NCBI GenBank assembly: GCA_024641735.1
Contig: JAHECN010000003.1
Location: 1 to 56,279 of the forward strand
Length of the DNA: 56,279 nucleotides
Origin: Gemmatimonadota bacterium
GTDB taxonomy: Bacteria; Gemmatimonadota; Gemmatimonadetes; Gemmatimonadales; GWC2-71-9
Direction: 5' to 3'
In this document: piece by piece, positions 49,333 to 56,279 of the stretch
Numbering within the stretch: position 1 is the first letter of the stretch
Layout: every line of letters begins with the position of its first letter
Made by a program: the position numbers and the translations under genes
Notes under the pieces: model-generated
What the model was told of the DNA's origin: nothing
The model's input: the letters and a program-made list of their open reading frames with translations, nothing else
Databases searched by the model: none

Positions 49333-51239
49333 GCTGCACCTCCAGAGAGCACGCGTTCGCGGATGGCGGTGACAATCGAACCAGGGCGCAGGGGCTCACC
49401 TGGCACTCGGGTCCAGCTGTCGACATCGACCAGCGTGGAGGAGCGCAGCAGCATCGCCATCTGGCCACGCCGGCGGTTCTCCTCAGTGATGTAGGGTGCG
49501 TCAGGGTCATCGGAATAGTTGATCTCGACGGCGACCACCTTGGTGAAGCGCTGCAGGATCGCCTTGATCCCAGGCTCCAATGGCGAGAGGAAGCGCAGGT
49601 GGAGTGACGAGACCTTCAACCCATCGGCCCGCACCCGATCCACGGCCTCCTCAATGGCACCCTTGGTGCTTCCCCAACCGACGACCAGCAGATCCCCGCC
49701 CTCCTCGTCGCCATAGACCACGGGTGGGGTGAGCACGCTCTGCAGCACCGCCAGCTTGCGGCTCCGCATGGCGGAGGAGTGCTGATGAATGCCGGAACTG
49801 TAGGCGACTTTGCTGCGCTCGTCGTGCGAGAGCCCGGTCAACGTGAACATGCCACCGGGTTGGCCCGGGACGATGCGCCGTGAAAGCCCGGTCTCCTCCT
49901 CCCAGGCGTACGGGAGGTCGGAGTCGCCCACGGGGGCGAGGTCGATCGGCGCAGCCTGCCACTGGGAGTCGAGCGTGGGACGCGGGTACGGCGCCACACC
50001 GGTGGCGAGATTCGCGTCGGTCAGCACCATCACCACTGCGCGGAAGGTCTCGGCGATGCGTCGCGCCGTGATCATCACGTGGAAGCACTCTTCGATCGTC
50101 GCGGGGGCGACAATCACGTGCGGTGCATCTCCCGGCTGTCCGAAGAGCGCGGCCAGCAAATCCGACTGCTCCACCTTGGTCGGGAGTCCGGTGCTCGGTC
50201 CGCCGCGTTGGACATCGACCACCACGAGTGGCGTTTCCGTCATGATCGCGAGGCCGAGGAACTCCGTCTTCAGCGCGAGCCCTGGTCCGGAGGTGATCGT
50301 GAGGGCGACTTTTCCGGCGTACGAGGCGCCAATCGCCACGCCGGCGGCTGCGATTTCGTCTTCCGCCTGGTGGACCACGCCACCGAAGCGTTCGAAGACC
50401 TCACTCAGGTAGTGCGACACCGAGGTGGCCGGGGTGATCGGGTACATCGCGCAGAGCTCGAAGCCCGCCGCGATGGCTCCCATTCCGATGGCCTCGTTGC
50501 CGTTCATCACCACCAGCGGTGTGTCGATCGGTGCAGGCGGCACATCAATCCGAAAACCGATGTGTTCCTGAGCCCACTGGTAGCCGAGATTGACGAGCGA
50601 CACGTTGGAGTCATAGACGGCTTCGCTCTTTTTGCGAAACGCGGTCGCGATTTGATCGCGGATCCGCTCCATGTCGCGGTCATAGATGTAGGCGAGCATC
50701 CCGAGTGCGAACATGTTCTTCCCCTTTCGGGGATTCTCCACCAGGGTCAGGCACTGCTCCTGCATCGGCACCGGGATAATGCGATACTCTCGCGTCGACA
50801 GCTCCTCCATCGCCGCCTCCCATGCCGCCACGATGGCGGGGTCTTGGGAGGTCGCCCACATCTCTTCGATGAGCAGGATCGCGTCCGGCGCGAGGGCGCC
50901 GACACGGTGCCGCGCCAGCAAGGCCTGTTCGTTGAAGGCCACGACCAGGTCGGTTTGGTCGCCCCAGTTGGTCACCGGACCGGCGCCGACACGAATGCGA
51001 TTGCCGCTGGCACCCTCCGGAACGCGTGGAGGTGGCTGCACTTCGGCCGGAATGATCTCGACGGTCCAGATCCCGTTTCCCATTTTGGCGGAAACGGCGG
51101 CGAAGATCTGCCCGCACTTCTGTGCGCCCTCGCCAGAATCCGAGACGATTTCGATCGTGTGTTCGCGAACGCGCAAATGTGCCGGAGGCGCCCCGGTCTG
51201 GGGGGCCACGGCACTCGTGGTTCCTGCGGAAATAGTCAC
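49329..51239 (-). CDS. korA: 2-oxoacid:ferredoxin oxidoreductase, fused γ-α subunit
   Basis: A 636-aa protein. The γ domain covers about 20-200 (SGEGAQKCGQIFAAVSAKMG), and the α domain about 225-600, with AMYPITPATSVSHYL, the Glu in AEDEIAAAG, and VDVQRGGPSTGLPTKVEQSD. It forms the oxoacid enzyme with KorB. The GTG at 51239 is preceded by a GAGG-containing stretch. It is the first gene of the KorAB-Rnf-PFOR operon, so the operon promoter should lie in 51240-51506. Confidence 0.94.
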   Translation of the reverse strand: MTISAGTTSAVAPQTGAPPAHLRVREHTIEIVSDSGEGAQKCGQIFAAVSAKMGNGIWTVEIIPAEVQPPPRVPEGASGNRIRVGAGPVTNWGDQTDLVVAFNEQALLARHRVGALAPDAILLIEEMWATSQDPAIVAAWEAAMEELSTREYRIIPVPMQEQCLTLVENPRKGKNMFALGMLAYIYDRDMERIRDQIATAFRKKSEAVYDSNVSLVNLGYQWAQEHIGFRIDVPPAPIDTPLVVMNGNEAIGMGAIAAGFELCAMYPITPATSVSHYLSEVFERFGGVVHQAEDEIAAAGVAIGASYAGKVALTITSGPGLALKTEFLGLAIMTETPLVVVDVQRGGPSTGLPTKVEQSDLLAALFGQPGDAPHVIVAPATIEECFHVMITARRIAETFRAVVMVLTDANLATGVAPYPRPTLDSQWQAAPIDLAPVGDSDLPYAWEEETGLSRRIVPGQPGGMFTLTGLSHDERSKVAYSSGIHQHSSAMRSRKLAVLQSVLTPPVVYGDEEGGDLLVVGWGSTKGAIEEAVDRVRADGLKVSSLHLRFLSPLEPGIKAILQRFTKVVAVEINYSDDPDAPYITEENRRRGQMAMLLRSSTLVDVDSWTRVPGEPLRPGSIVTAIRERVLSGGAA

Positions 51240-51338
51240 CTCAAACCTCGAGCGAGCGCGCGGACGGCAAACGGAAAGGTGACTCTTTCCCTAATGTTTG
51301 TCGCACGCACGACGTGTGACGTCAGCCTCTTGAAATCG

Positions 51339-51352
51339 CCGAGTCATCTCGG
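51339..51352. promoter_or_regulatory. Perfect hairpin/palindrome in the korA upstream region
   Basis: CCGAG-TCAT-CTCGG lies about 100 bases before the korA start, in the 267-base gap between korA and the PLP gene. It could be an operator for the operon. A weak -35/-10 pair (TTTCAG, 17 bases, TATTGT on the minus strand) lies further upstream. Both are uncertain. Confidence 0.3.
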
Positions 51353-51506
51353 TCGACATGTCACTGTGTAGACAATACTCGCGCCCATGGTACCCTGAAA
51401 AGCATGAGCAAAAGAGTCGCAATTCCACACCGGAATGCCGAGCAAAGGAGTCGTAAATTATTGGGACGAAATGGCCGGAAATGGCCGGTAGGCGTGGCGT
51501 TTGAGG

Positions 51507-52586
51507 TCAGCGTCCGCGCGCGTCGATTGGCCACCGTTCGATGACGTCGTGACGCCGGACGCCGACCGCTTCATCAAAGAGGTGCGTGACGATGCAGACA
51601 TGGTTCGGAATGATGCGGACCTGCTCACCAATGGTCGGCCGCCAGCTGCTCTGCGAAAGCTCGAGGGTGCCGTGTTCCTCCGACATCGCACGGACGTAGA
51701 CCTCCGGTCGATCGAGCAGCACCCCAAAGCCTGGCACGTCCGCGCCGCGAATCGGCTCGCGTCCGAGCGCCTTGGTGCCAGCGTCCACAATGGCCTGACC
51801 AGGCACCGCCGTGCTCACCACGGTTGCGAGGACGGTGAGCGCGCAATCGTCCCAGCCGCACGCCCCGATCTCGGCGGTGGTCCGGTCGTTGTAGACCGAC
51901 GTGCCAGGCCGAATCTCGGTGAGTCCGGTGATCCGATGCGAATCCCAGAGGGTCGGCGTGGAACCGCCACTGACCACTATCGGCGGCATTCCGGCTCGCG
52001 TCAGCGCGTCAATGGTAGATCCGAGATCGCGATTCAATACCGCGAGCGCATCATCAACACCCGGTCCACGGATATGTCTCGGATAGAACGCCACCCCGAG
52101 GTATTCGAGACCAGGTTGCTCGGCGACATGGCGGGCCAGCGTGACTGCCTCTGCCGGGGTGCCAACTCCCACCCGACCCATGCCGAGATCGAGTTCCACC
52201 AACACCCCGATGGGACCCCCACCACCGGCGGCGGCAGCGATCAGGGCGTTCACCGCCTCTCGAGAATCGAGCATCACCCGGAGCCTGGTGTGGCGAGCGA
52301 GTTCCGCCACGCGTGCGGCCCGCGCATGCCCAACTGGGGGGTATGCCAGGAGGATGTCGTCAGTGAGCGTGCGCATCACTTCGGCTTCGCGCGGGGTGGC
52401 GCAGGTGAAGCCCGTCGCGCCGGCATCGAGTTGCGCGCGACCGATGCGGAGGGACTTATGGGTCTTCACGTGCGGACGGAGCGTCAGCGCATGCGCCGCG
52501 GCATAGTCAGCCACGCGGGTGATGTTGGCGTCCAGTCGATCGAGGTCGACCAGCGGGATGGGAGTCGGGAGGGAGTCAGTCTGCAT
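51507..52586 (-). CDS. D-threonine aldolase-like PLP enzyme
   Basis: A 359-aa fold-type III (alanine-racemase-like) enzyme. The Schiff-base Lys lies in LRPHVKTHKS, and other family blocks are LVELDLGMGRVGV and VSGGSTPTLW. The C-terminal PNHVCIVTHLFDE carries the His-x-Cys metal site of D-threonine aldolase/D-serine dehydratase relatives. It likely cleaves or dehydrates a β-hydroxy-D-amino acid. ATG 52586 is the start; an in-frame upstream reading overlaps the next gene and is not credible. Confidence 0.9.
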   Translation of the reverse strand: MQTDSLPTPIPLVDLDRLDANITRVADYAAAHALTLRPHVKTHKSLRIGRAQLDAGATGFTCATPREAEVMRTLTDDILLAYPPVGHARAARVAELARHTRLRVMLDSREAVNALIAAAAGGGGPIGVLVELDLGMGRVGVGTPAEAVTLARHVAEQPGLEYLGVAFYPRHIRGPGVDDALAVLNRDLGSTIDALTRAGMPPIVVSGGSTPTLWDSHRITGLTEIRPGTSVYNDRTTAEIGACGWDDCALTVLATVVSTAVPGQAIVDAGTKALGREPIRGADVPGFGVLLDRPEVYVRAMSEEHGTLELSQSSWRPTIGEQVRIIPNHVCIVTHLFDEAVGVRRHDVIERWPIDARGR

Positions 52587-52618
52587 CAGGGCGCATCGGA
52601 GGAGAGTGATCGGCGAGG

Positions 52619-52900
52619 CTACGTCGTGAGCACCTTCCACGGCTGTACGCCTGCCTCGAACGCCATCGGTCCCCCGTAGCAGGTGCAGCGGGAGAGGCCG
52701 GGGGCGAGCGCGTCGTTCCACGCGGTCACCATGAAGCCCTTCTTGTCGCCGCGCACATCGACATGCCCGGAATAGCGCAGTTCCGGGAATCGCTCGCGCA
52801 GGTCCGCCATGCACTCGGCGTAGTGCCCATGTTCCCGGAGATACGCCTCCTGGGCAGTGATGAGATGATTGACGTCGTCGCGCAGCGAATCCAGATCCAC
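52619..52900 (-). CDS. Small protein resembling a type IV pilin soluble domain
   Basis: A 93-aa protein starts at GTG 52900. LITAQEAYLREHGHYAECMADL resembles the region just after the N-terminal helix of minor pilins and related proteins. The Cys residues in AECMADL and SRCTCYGG could form a disulfide. The hydrophobic N-terminal helix of true pilins is absent, so it is either a cytoplasmic relative or a truncated one. It lies 32 bases upstream of the D-threonine-aldolase-like gene. Confidence 0.55.
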   Translation of the reverse strand: MDLDSLRDDVNHLITAQEAYLREHGHYAECMADLRERFPELRYSGHVDVRGDKKGFMVTAWNDALAPGLSRCTCYGGPMAFEAGVQPWKVLTT

Positions 52901-53061
52901 AGGGCACTCGTGTCGGGGGATGCCATCAAATATATCCCATGACGACGCGCGGCCTCGAAATCCGACCGCAGCGCTTCCGATTCGGGCCGATCAATTCCGC
53001 AACTTTTCCGGGCGTGGCCGAGTATATCTCCTTGCGGGAATCACCCCGCCCCGGAGGTGCC

Positions 53062-55065
53062 ATGCGTTCCTCAACACCGCTCCGCTCCTGCGCCTTGGCG
53101 ATCGCGATGGCCGCGTTCCCGGCGCTGCTGATCGCTCAAGCCACGCCTCGCCCGATCCACCGCGAGATTCCCCTCACCAACATGATTCGGCGTGCATTTT
53201 CCGCCGGAACACGCGATTCCACCGGCCGTCCAGGCCGGAACTACTGGCAACCGCACACGGCGTACGTCATTGCCGCACGGCTCGATCCTGCCACGGCGAT
53301 GGTGACCGGTCGGGAAACGGTGGTCTTCAAGAACACCAGCCCGGATCCGCTCCGACTGCTGACCTTGCGACTCGATCAGAACTTGTACGCAGCCAACGTC
53401 CCGCGCGCCGAGCAGGTGCCGGACATCACCGACGGAATGAAGATCACGCGCCTCACGGTCAATGGCGCAGCGGTCAATCTGGCGGCAACGCGTGGCGGCG
53501 GTGGTCGCGGGGCCGCCGCAGCGCCAGCGCAGCTTTCGGCAACCGGGCTCGACCAGACCGTGGCGCGAATCCTCCTGCCGACAGCGATCGCCGCAGGGGA
53601 GTCGGTCACCCTTGAAGCAGAGTGGAATTTCCGCGTGCCCAACGTCGCCGGTGGGCGGGGACTCCGCATGGGTGCCTGGGGAGACTCGCTCTTCCAAGTG
53701 GCACAGTGGTATCCGCGCTTTGCCGCGTATGATGACCTGCGCGGCTGGGATCCCGATCCGTACCTCGGCCCATCCGAGTTCTACAACAACTTCGGCAGCT
53801 TTGACGTCACGCTCGACGTGCCGGCAGGATGGCTGGTCGGCGCGACCGGCGTGCTGCAGAATCCGGAGCAGGTGCTGACACCGACTGCTCGTGAGCGGCT
53901 CTCGCATGTCCTGGAGTCCGATTCGACGCGGATCATTGTCGGTCCCGCGGAGTTCGGTCCCGGCAAGGCGACGGCCTCGGGCGACCGGTTGCTGTGGCGC
54001 TTCGTCGCGGACTCGGTCTCCGACTTCGCGTGGGGCACGTCGAACCAGTTCGTCTGGGACGCGACGCGCGCCACCATCCCCGGCAAGGGACCGATCCCGG
54101 TGTACGGCATGTATCTCCCCGGTCACGCGACGCAGTACGCCCGGGGCGGGGCCATCAACCGCCATGCGCTGGAGTTCTACTCCAAGCTGTGGATGCCCTA
54201 TGCCTTCCCGATCCTGACCATGCTCGACGGTCCTGACGGCGGGATGGAATATCCGATGACGATCTTCTCTGGCGTCGGTGCCGCGGACCACGAAACCGGA
54301 CACCAGTGGTGGCCAATGATGGTCGGCAACAATGAGACCTGGTACGGCTTCATGGATGAGGGGTTCAACCAGTACATGAACAACCTCTCGAGTGCGGATT
54401 CTCGCGGTCTGCCCGCGCGCATCGACGGAGCCGGTCAGTCCTATGGCCGCACCAGCGGTGACGAGCGTGAGGCGCCGCTGATGTGGGATGCCAACTACGG
54501 CGGCCCGATGTACTCGTTCCAGGCGTACGGCAAGGCGCCGCTGATGCTCTCCATGCTGGGCGGCATCGTCGGGGACAGCGCGGTGCAGCGCGCCATGAGC
54601 GAGTACGCCAAGGCGTGGCGCTTCAAGCACCCCTCGCCCTGGGACTATGCCTTCTTCATGAGCAATGCGCTCAAGAATCGGGCACCCGATCTCGGCTGGT
54701 TCTGGTACTCGTGGCTCTTCACCACCGACGCCGTGCACGGCTCGATCCAGAACGTCGCGGCGAAGGGCAACGTGACCACGGTCACCGTGCGCCAGGAGGG
54801 CGGCATGCCCTCTCCGGTGGTGCTGAAGGTCGAGTTCGCACCGACCGGCAAGGCAATCAAGCCGATGGCCGGGAGCACGATGGTCGATAGCGTAACCGCG
54901 ATCGTCAGCTATCCAGTCAATGTCTGGTTCGATGGCCGCTGGAATTTTGACGCAGCACTCGACTTCGGTGGCCGCGCGATCACCAAGATCACGCTCGATC
55001 CGTTCGGACGCTTTCCGGATCGGGATGCGAGTGACAATGTGTGGCCGAGAGCGGTGAAGCCATAA
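53062..55065 (+). CDS. M1-family zinc metallopeptidase, exported
   Basis: A 667-aa aminopeptidase-like protein with a signal peptide (CALAIAMAAFPALLIAQ), an N-terminal β-sandwich and the thermolysin-like catalytic domain. The substrate motif is GGMEYPM (GxMEN type), and the zinc site is HETGHQWW with the third ligand Glu 19 residues later (MDEGFNQY). An Ala/Gly/Arg-rich insert lies near residue 150. ATG 53062 follows a GGAGGTGCC site. It probably removes N-terminal residues from peptides in the periplasm. Confidence 0.93.
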   Translation: MRSSTPLRSCALAIAMAAFPALLIAQATPRPIHREIPLTNMIRRAFSAGTRDSTGRPGRNYWQPHTAYVIAARLDPATAMVTGRETVVFKNTSPDPLRLLTLRLDQNLYAANVPRAEQVPDITDGMKITRLTVNGAAVNLAATRGGGGRGAAAAPAQLSATGLDQTVARILLPTAIAAGESVTLEAEWNFRVPNVAGGRGLRMGAWGDSLFQVAQWYPRFAAYDDLRGWDPDPYLGPSEFYNNFGSFDVTLDVPAGWLVGATGVLQNPEQVLTPTARERLSHVLESDSTRIIVGPAEFGPGKATASGDRLLWRFVADSVSDFAWGTSNQFVWDATRATIPGKGPIPVYGMYLPGHATQYARGGAINRHALEFYSKLWMPYAFPILTMLDGPDGGMEYPMTIFSGVGAADHETGHQWWPMMVGNNETWYGFMDEGFNQYMNNLSSADSRGLPARIDGAGQSYGRTSGDEREAPLMWDANYGGPMYSFQAYGKAPLMLSMLGGIVGDSAVQRAMSEYAKAWRFKHPSPWDYAFFMSNALKNRAPDLGWFWYSWLFTTDAVHGSIQNVAAKGNVTTVTVRQEGGMPSPVVLKVEFAPTGKAIKPMAGSTMVDSVTAIVSYPVNVWFDGRWNFDAALDFGGRAITKITLDPFGRFPDRDASDNVWPRAVKP

Positions 55066-55069
55066 CATC

Positions 55070-55090
55070 GGAGAACGGAGAACGGAGGAC
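55070..55090. repeat. GGAGAAC heptanucleotide repeat
   Basis: Three 7-base units (GGAGAAC, GGAGAAC, GGAGGAC) start four bases after the M1 stop. They belong to the same period-7 class seen at four other intergenic sites. Confidence 0.75.
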
Positions 55091-55094
55091 AGAG

Positions 55095-55138
55095 AGGGTG
55101 AGGGGTGAGGGGGAGTTGTTTCCCTTGCTCCTCACCCT
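55095..55138 (+). terminator. Probable transcription terminator after the M1 gene
   Basis: AGGGTGAGG (55095-55103) pairs perfectly with CCTCACCCT (55130-55138) around a 26-base loop. A T-rich stretch follows (TTTCCTTTT). The hairpin lies between the M1 peptidase and the fucosidase, both rightward. Confidence 0.5.
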
Positions 55139-55174
55139 TTCCTTTTGAGTCATCCTCGTCCATCTGGAGTGCTC

Positions 55175-56279
55175 ATGTCCCGCACCCGTCAGGCGTTGCT
55201 GGCCCTCTTGCCCGCCTTTCTCCTTGCCGTGCCTGCTGTGGGGCAGCATGCCCAGGCGTACTTCCCCGATCCCGATCCGGTGGCACGGCAGAAGATTGCT
55301 GAGTGGCAGGACCTGAAGCTTGGCCTGCTGATGCACTGGGGGACCTATTCGCAGTGGGGGATCGTGGAGTCGTGGTCGCTCTGCTCCGAGGATGAGGGGT
55401 GGTGCCGCAGCCCGCAGCGCGATTCGATCGGCGAGTACGGCGCGTACAAGACCGCCTACGAAGGATTGCAGCGGACGTTCAATCCCCAACAGTTCGATCC
55501 CACGCGCTGGGCCAAGGCGGCCAAGGACGCCGGCATGCGCTACGTCGTCTTCACGACCAAGCATCATGACGGCTTCTCGATGTGGGATACCAAGCAGACG
55601 GATTATCGCATCACCTCTGCGAAGACACCGTTCTCGCTCAATCCCCAGGCCGACATCACACGTGCCGTCTTCGATGCCTTCCGCGATCAGGGGTTGTGGA
55701 TTGGGGCGTACTTCTCGAAGCCCGACTGGCATTCTCCCGACTATTGGTGGCCGTACTACGCCACCCCCGATCGGAATCCCAACTACGACCTGAAGAAATA
55801 TCCGGAGCGCTGGAATCGATTCGTGGAGTTCACGCACGCCCAAGTCCACGAGCTGATGTCCGACTACGGTCGCGTGGACATCCTCTGGCTGGACGGCGGT
55901 TGGGTGCGGCCGCTGACGGACTCCACCATTCACGCCAGGATCAACGCACCGGGGTACAAGTACGAGCGTCTGCAGAATCAGGACATCGACATTCCGCGTC
56001 TCGTCGCCGAGTCACGTGCGTTGCAGCCGGGGTTGATTGTGGTGGATCGCGATGTGCCGAGTCCGTACCAGAACTACCTGACGCCGGAGGCGCGCGTCCC
56101 GGCGACGGCACTGCCGTATCCGTGGGAAGTCCCAATGCCGATGGCGAACAGTTGGTCTTTCGTGCCCAATGATCGCTACAAGTCGTCGCACGTGTTGATT
56201 CAGATGTTGGTGGATGTCGTGGCGAAGGGCGGCAATCTGTTGCTGAACATCGGCCCCGGTCCGGATGGCCGCTGGCACG
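55175..56279 (+). CDS. GH29 α-L-fucosidase, N-terminal part
   Basis: The gene runs off the right edge; about 368 codons are present. A signal peptide (LLALLPAFLLAVPAVGQ) is followed by the GH29 TIM barrel: KLGLLMHWGTYSQWG, YVVFTTKHHDGFSMWD, and VDILWLDGGW with the likely catalytic nucleophile Asp. KGGNLLLNIGPGPDG near the edge is a late family block. It removes terminal fucose from glycans outside the cytoplasm. Confidence 0.93.
   Translation, partial: MSRTRQALLALLPAFLLAVPAVGQHAQAYFPDPDPVARQKIAEWQDLKLGLLMHWGTYSQWGIVESWSLCSEDEGWCRSPQRDSIGEYGAYKTAYEGLQRTFNPQQFDPTRWAKAAKDAGMRYVVFTTKHHDGFSMWDTKQTDYRITSAKTPFSLNPQADITRAVFDAFRDQGLWIGAYFSKPDWHSPDYWWPYYATPDRNPNYDLKKYPERWNRFVEFTHAQVHELMSDYGRVDILWLDGGWVRPLTDSTIHARINAPGYKYERLQNQDIDIPRLVAESRALQPGLIVVDRDVPSPYQNYLTPEARVPATALPYPWEVPMPMANSWSFVPNDRYKSSHVLIQMLVDVVAKGGNLLLNIGPGPDGRWH

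Noticed and set aside
53071-55068. 665-codon open frame on the minus strand opposite the M1 peptidase
   Set aside because: Antisense shadow of a gene with complete HExxH and GxMEN motifs.
1-56279. CRISPR array among the short tandem repeats
   Set aside because: Repeat units are 7 bases with no unique spacers, and no cas gene is present.

Overview
This is a GC-rich bacterial chromosome segment with dense, often overlapping genes on both strands. The content includes many exported peptidases (S9, M28, M1, cytoplasmic M42), a DUF5916-type CBM9/β-barrel protein, an ECF-sigma-driven MacAB/TolC locus, a B12-type MerR regulator, and an Rnf operon with 2-oxoacid:ferredoxin oxidoreductases. Together these suggest a Gram-negative soil or freshwater heterotroph, most likely Gemmatimonadota. 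The taxonomic guess is inference from family content. I see no rRNA, tRNA, CRISPR array, prophage or insertion sequence, and no gene-free stretch longer than 300 bases.

Layout. Bases 1-4.5 kb hold a truncated 5'-nucleotidase, a coiled-coil lipoprotein, a DUF411 metal-binding protein, plsC, an M42 aminopeptidase and a HEAT-repeat protein. An energy-coupling-factor (ECF) transporter operon (S, T, fused A-A) runs leftward at 4.5-7.5 kb. A rightward run at 7.6-15 kb carries a GAF protein, an S33-like hydrolase, an unknown, a PolX-like protein with a ruined polymerase site, nth, a cyclophilin, a DUF6941 protein, an HD hydrolase and a phospholipase D/cardiolipin synthase. At 14.9-21 kb an ECF sigma factor heads a seven-gene efflux operon: sigma, membrane protein, Spy-like protein, TolC, ATPase, adaptor, MacB-type permease. 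Bases 21-31 kb hold exported hydrolases, a bacteriohemerythrin and a Tat-exported PLP enzyme.

Bases 30.8-34.9 kb look like a light-response region. A CarH/LitR-type B12 photoreceptor repressor is divergent from a fasciclin gene. The fasciclin promoter is a near-consensus σ70 promoter, and two pairs of 11-bp direct repeats lie on and just after it. SRPBCC, TspO, DUF1003, NUDIX and AHSA1-type genes flank it.

The main metabolic feature is the leftward operon at 51.2-36.2 kb: korA, korB, an unknown 334-aa protein, rnfB, a very long pyruvate:ferredoxin oxidoreductase (nifJ), rnfC, rnfD, rnfG, rnfE, rnfA, a 48-aa Cys-rich membrane protein and apbE. The nifJ gene lies inside the rnf genes with one-base stop/start overlaps on both sides and ends in an extra ferredoxin-like domain. 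The arrangement implies that pyruvate and other 2-oxoacids are oxidised with ferredoxin reduction, that the ferredoxin passes electrons directly to the membrane Rnf complex, and that Rnf couples NAD+ reduction to ion pumping. ApbE and perhaps the small Cys-rich protein would mature Rnf.

The right end holds a D-threonine-aldolase-like PLP enzyme, a pilin-like small protein, an M1 peptidase and a truncated GH29 α-L-fucosidase. Five intergenic sites carry tandem repeats with a 7-base period, several folding into hairpins.
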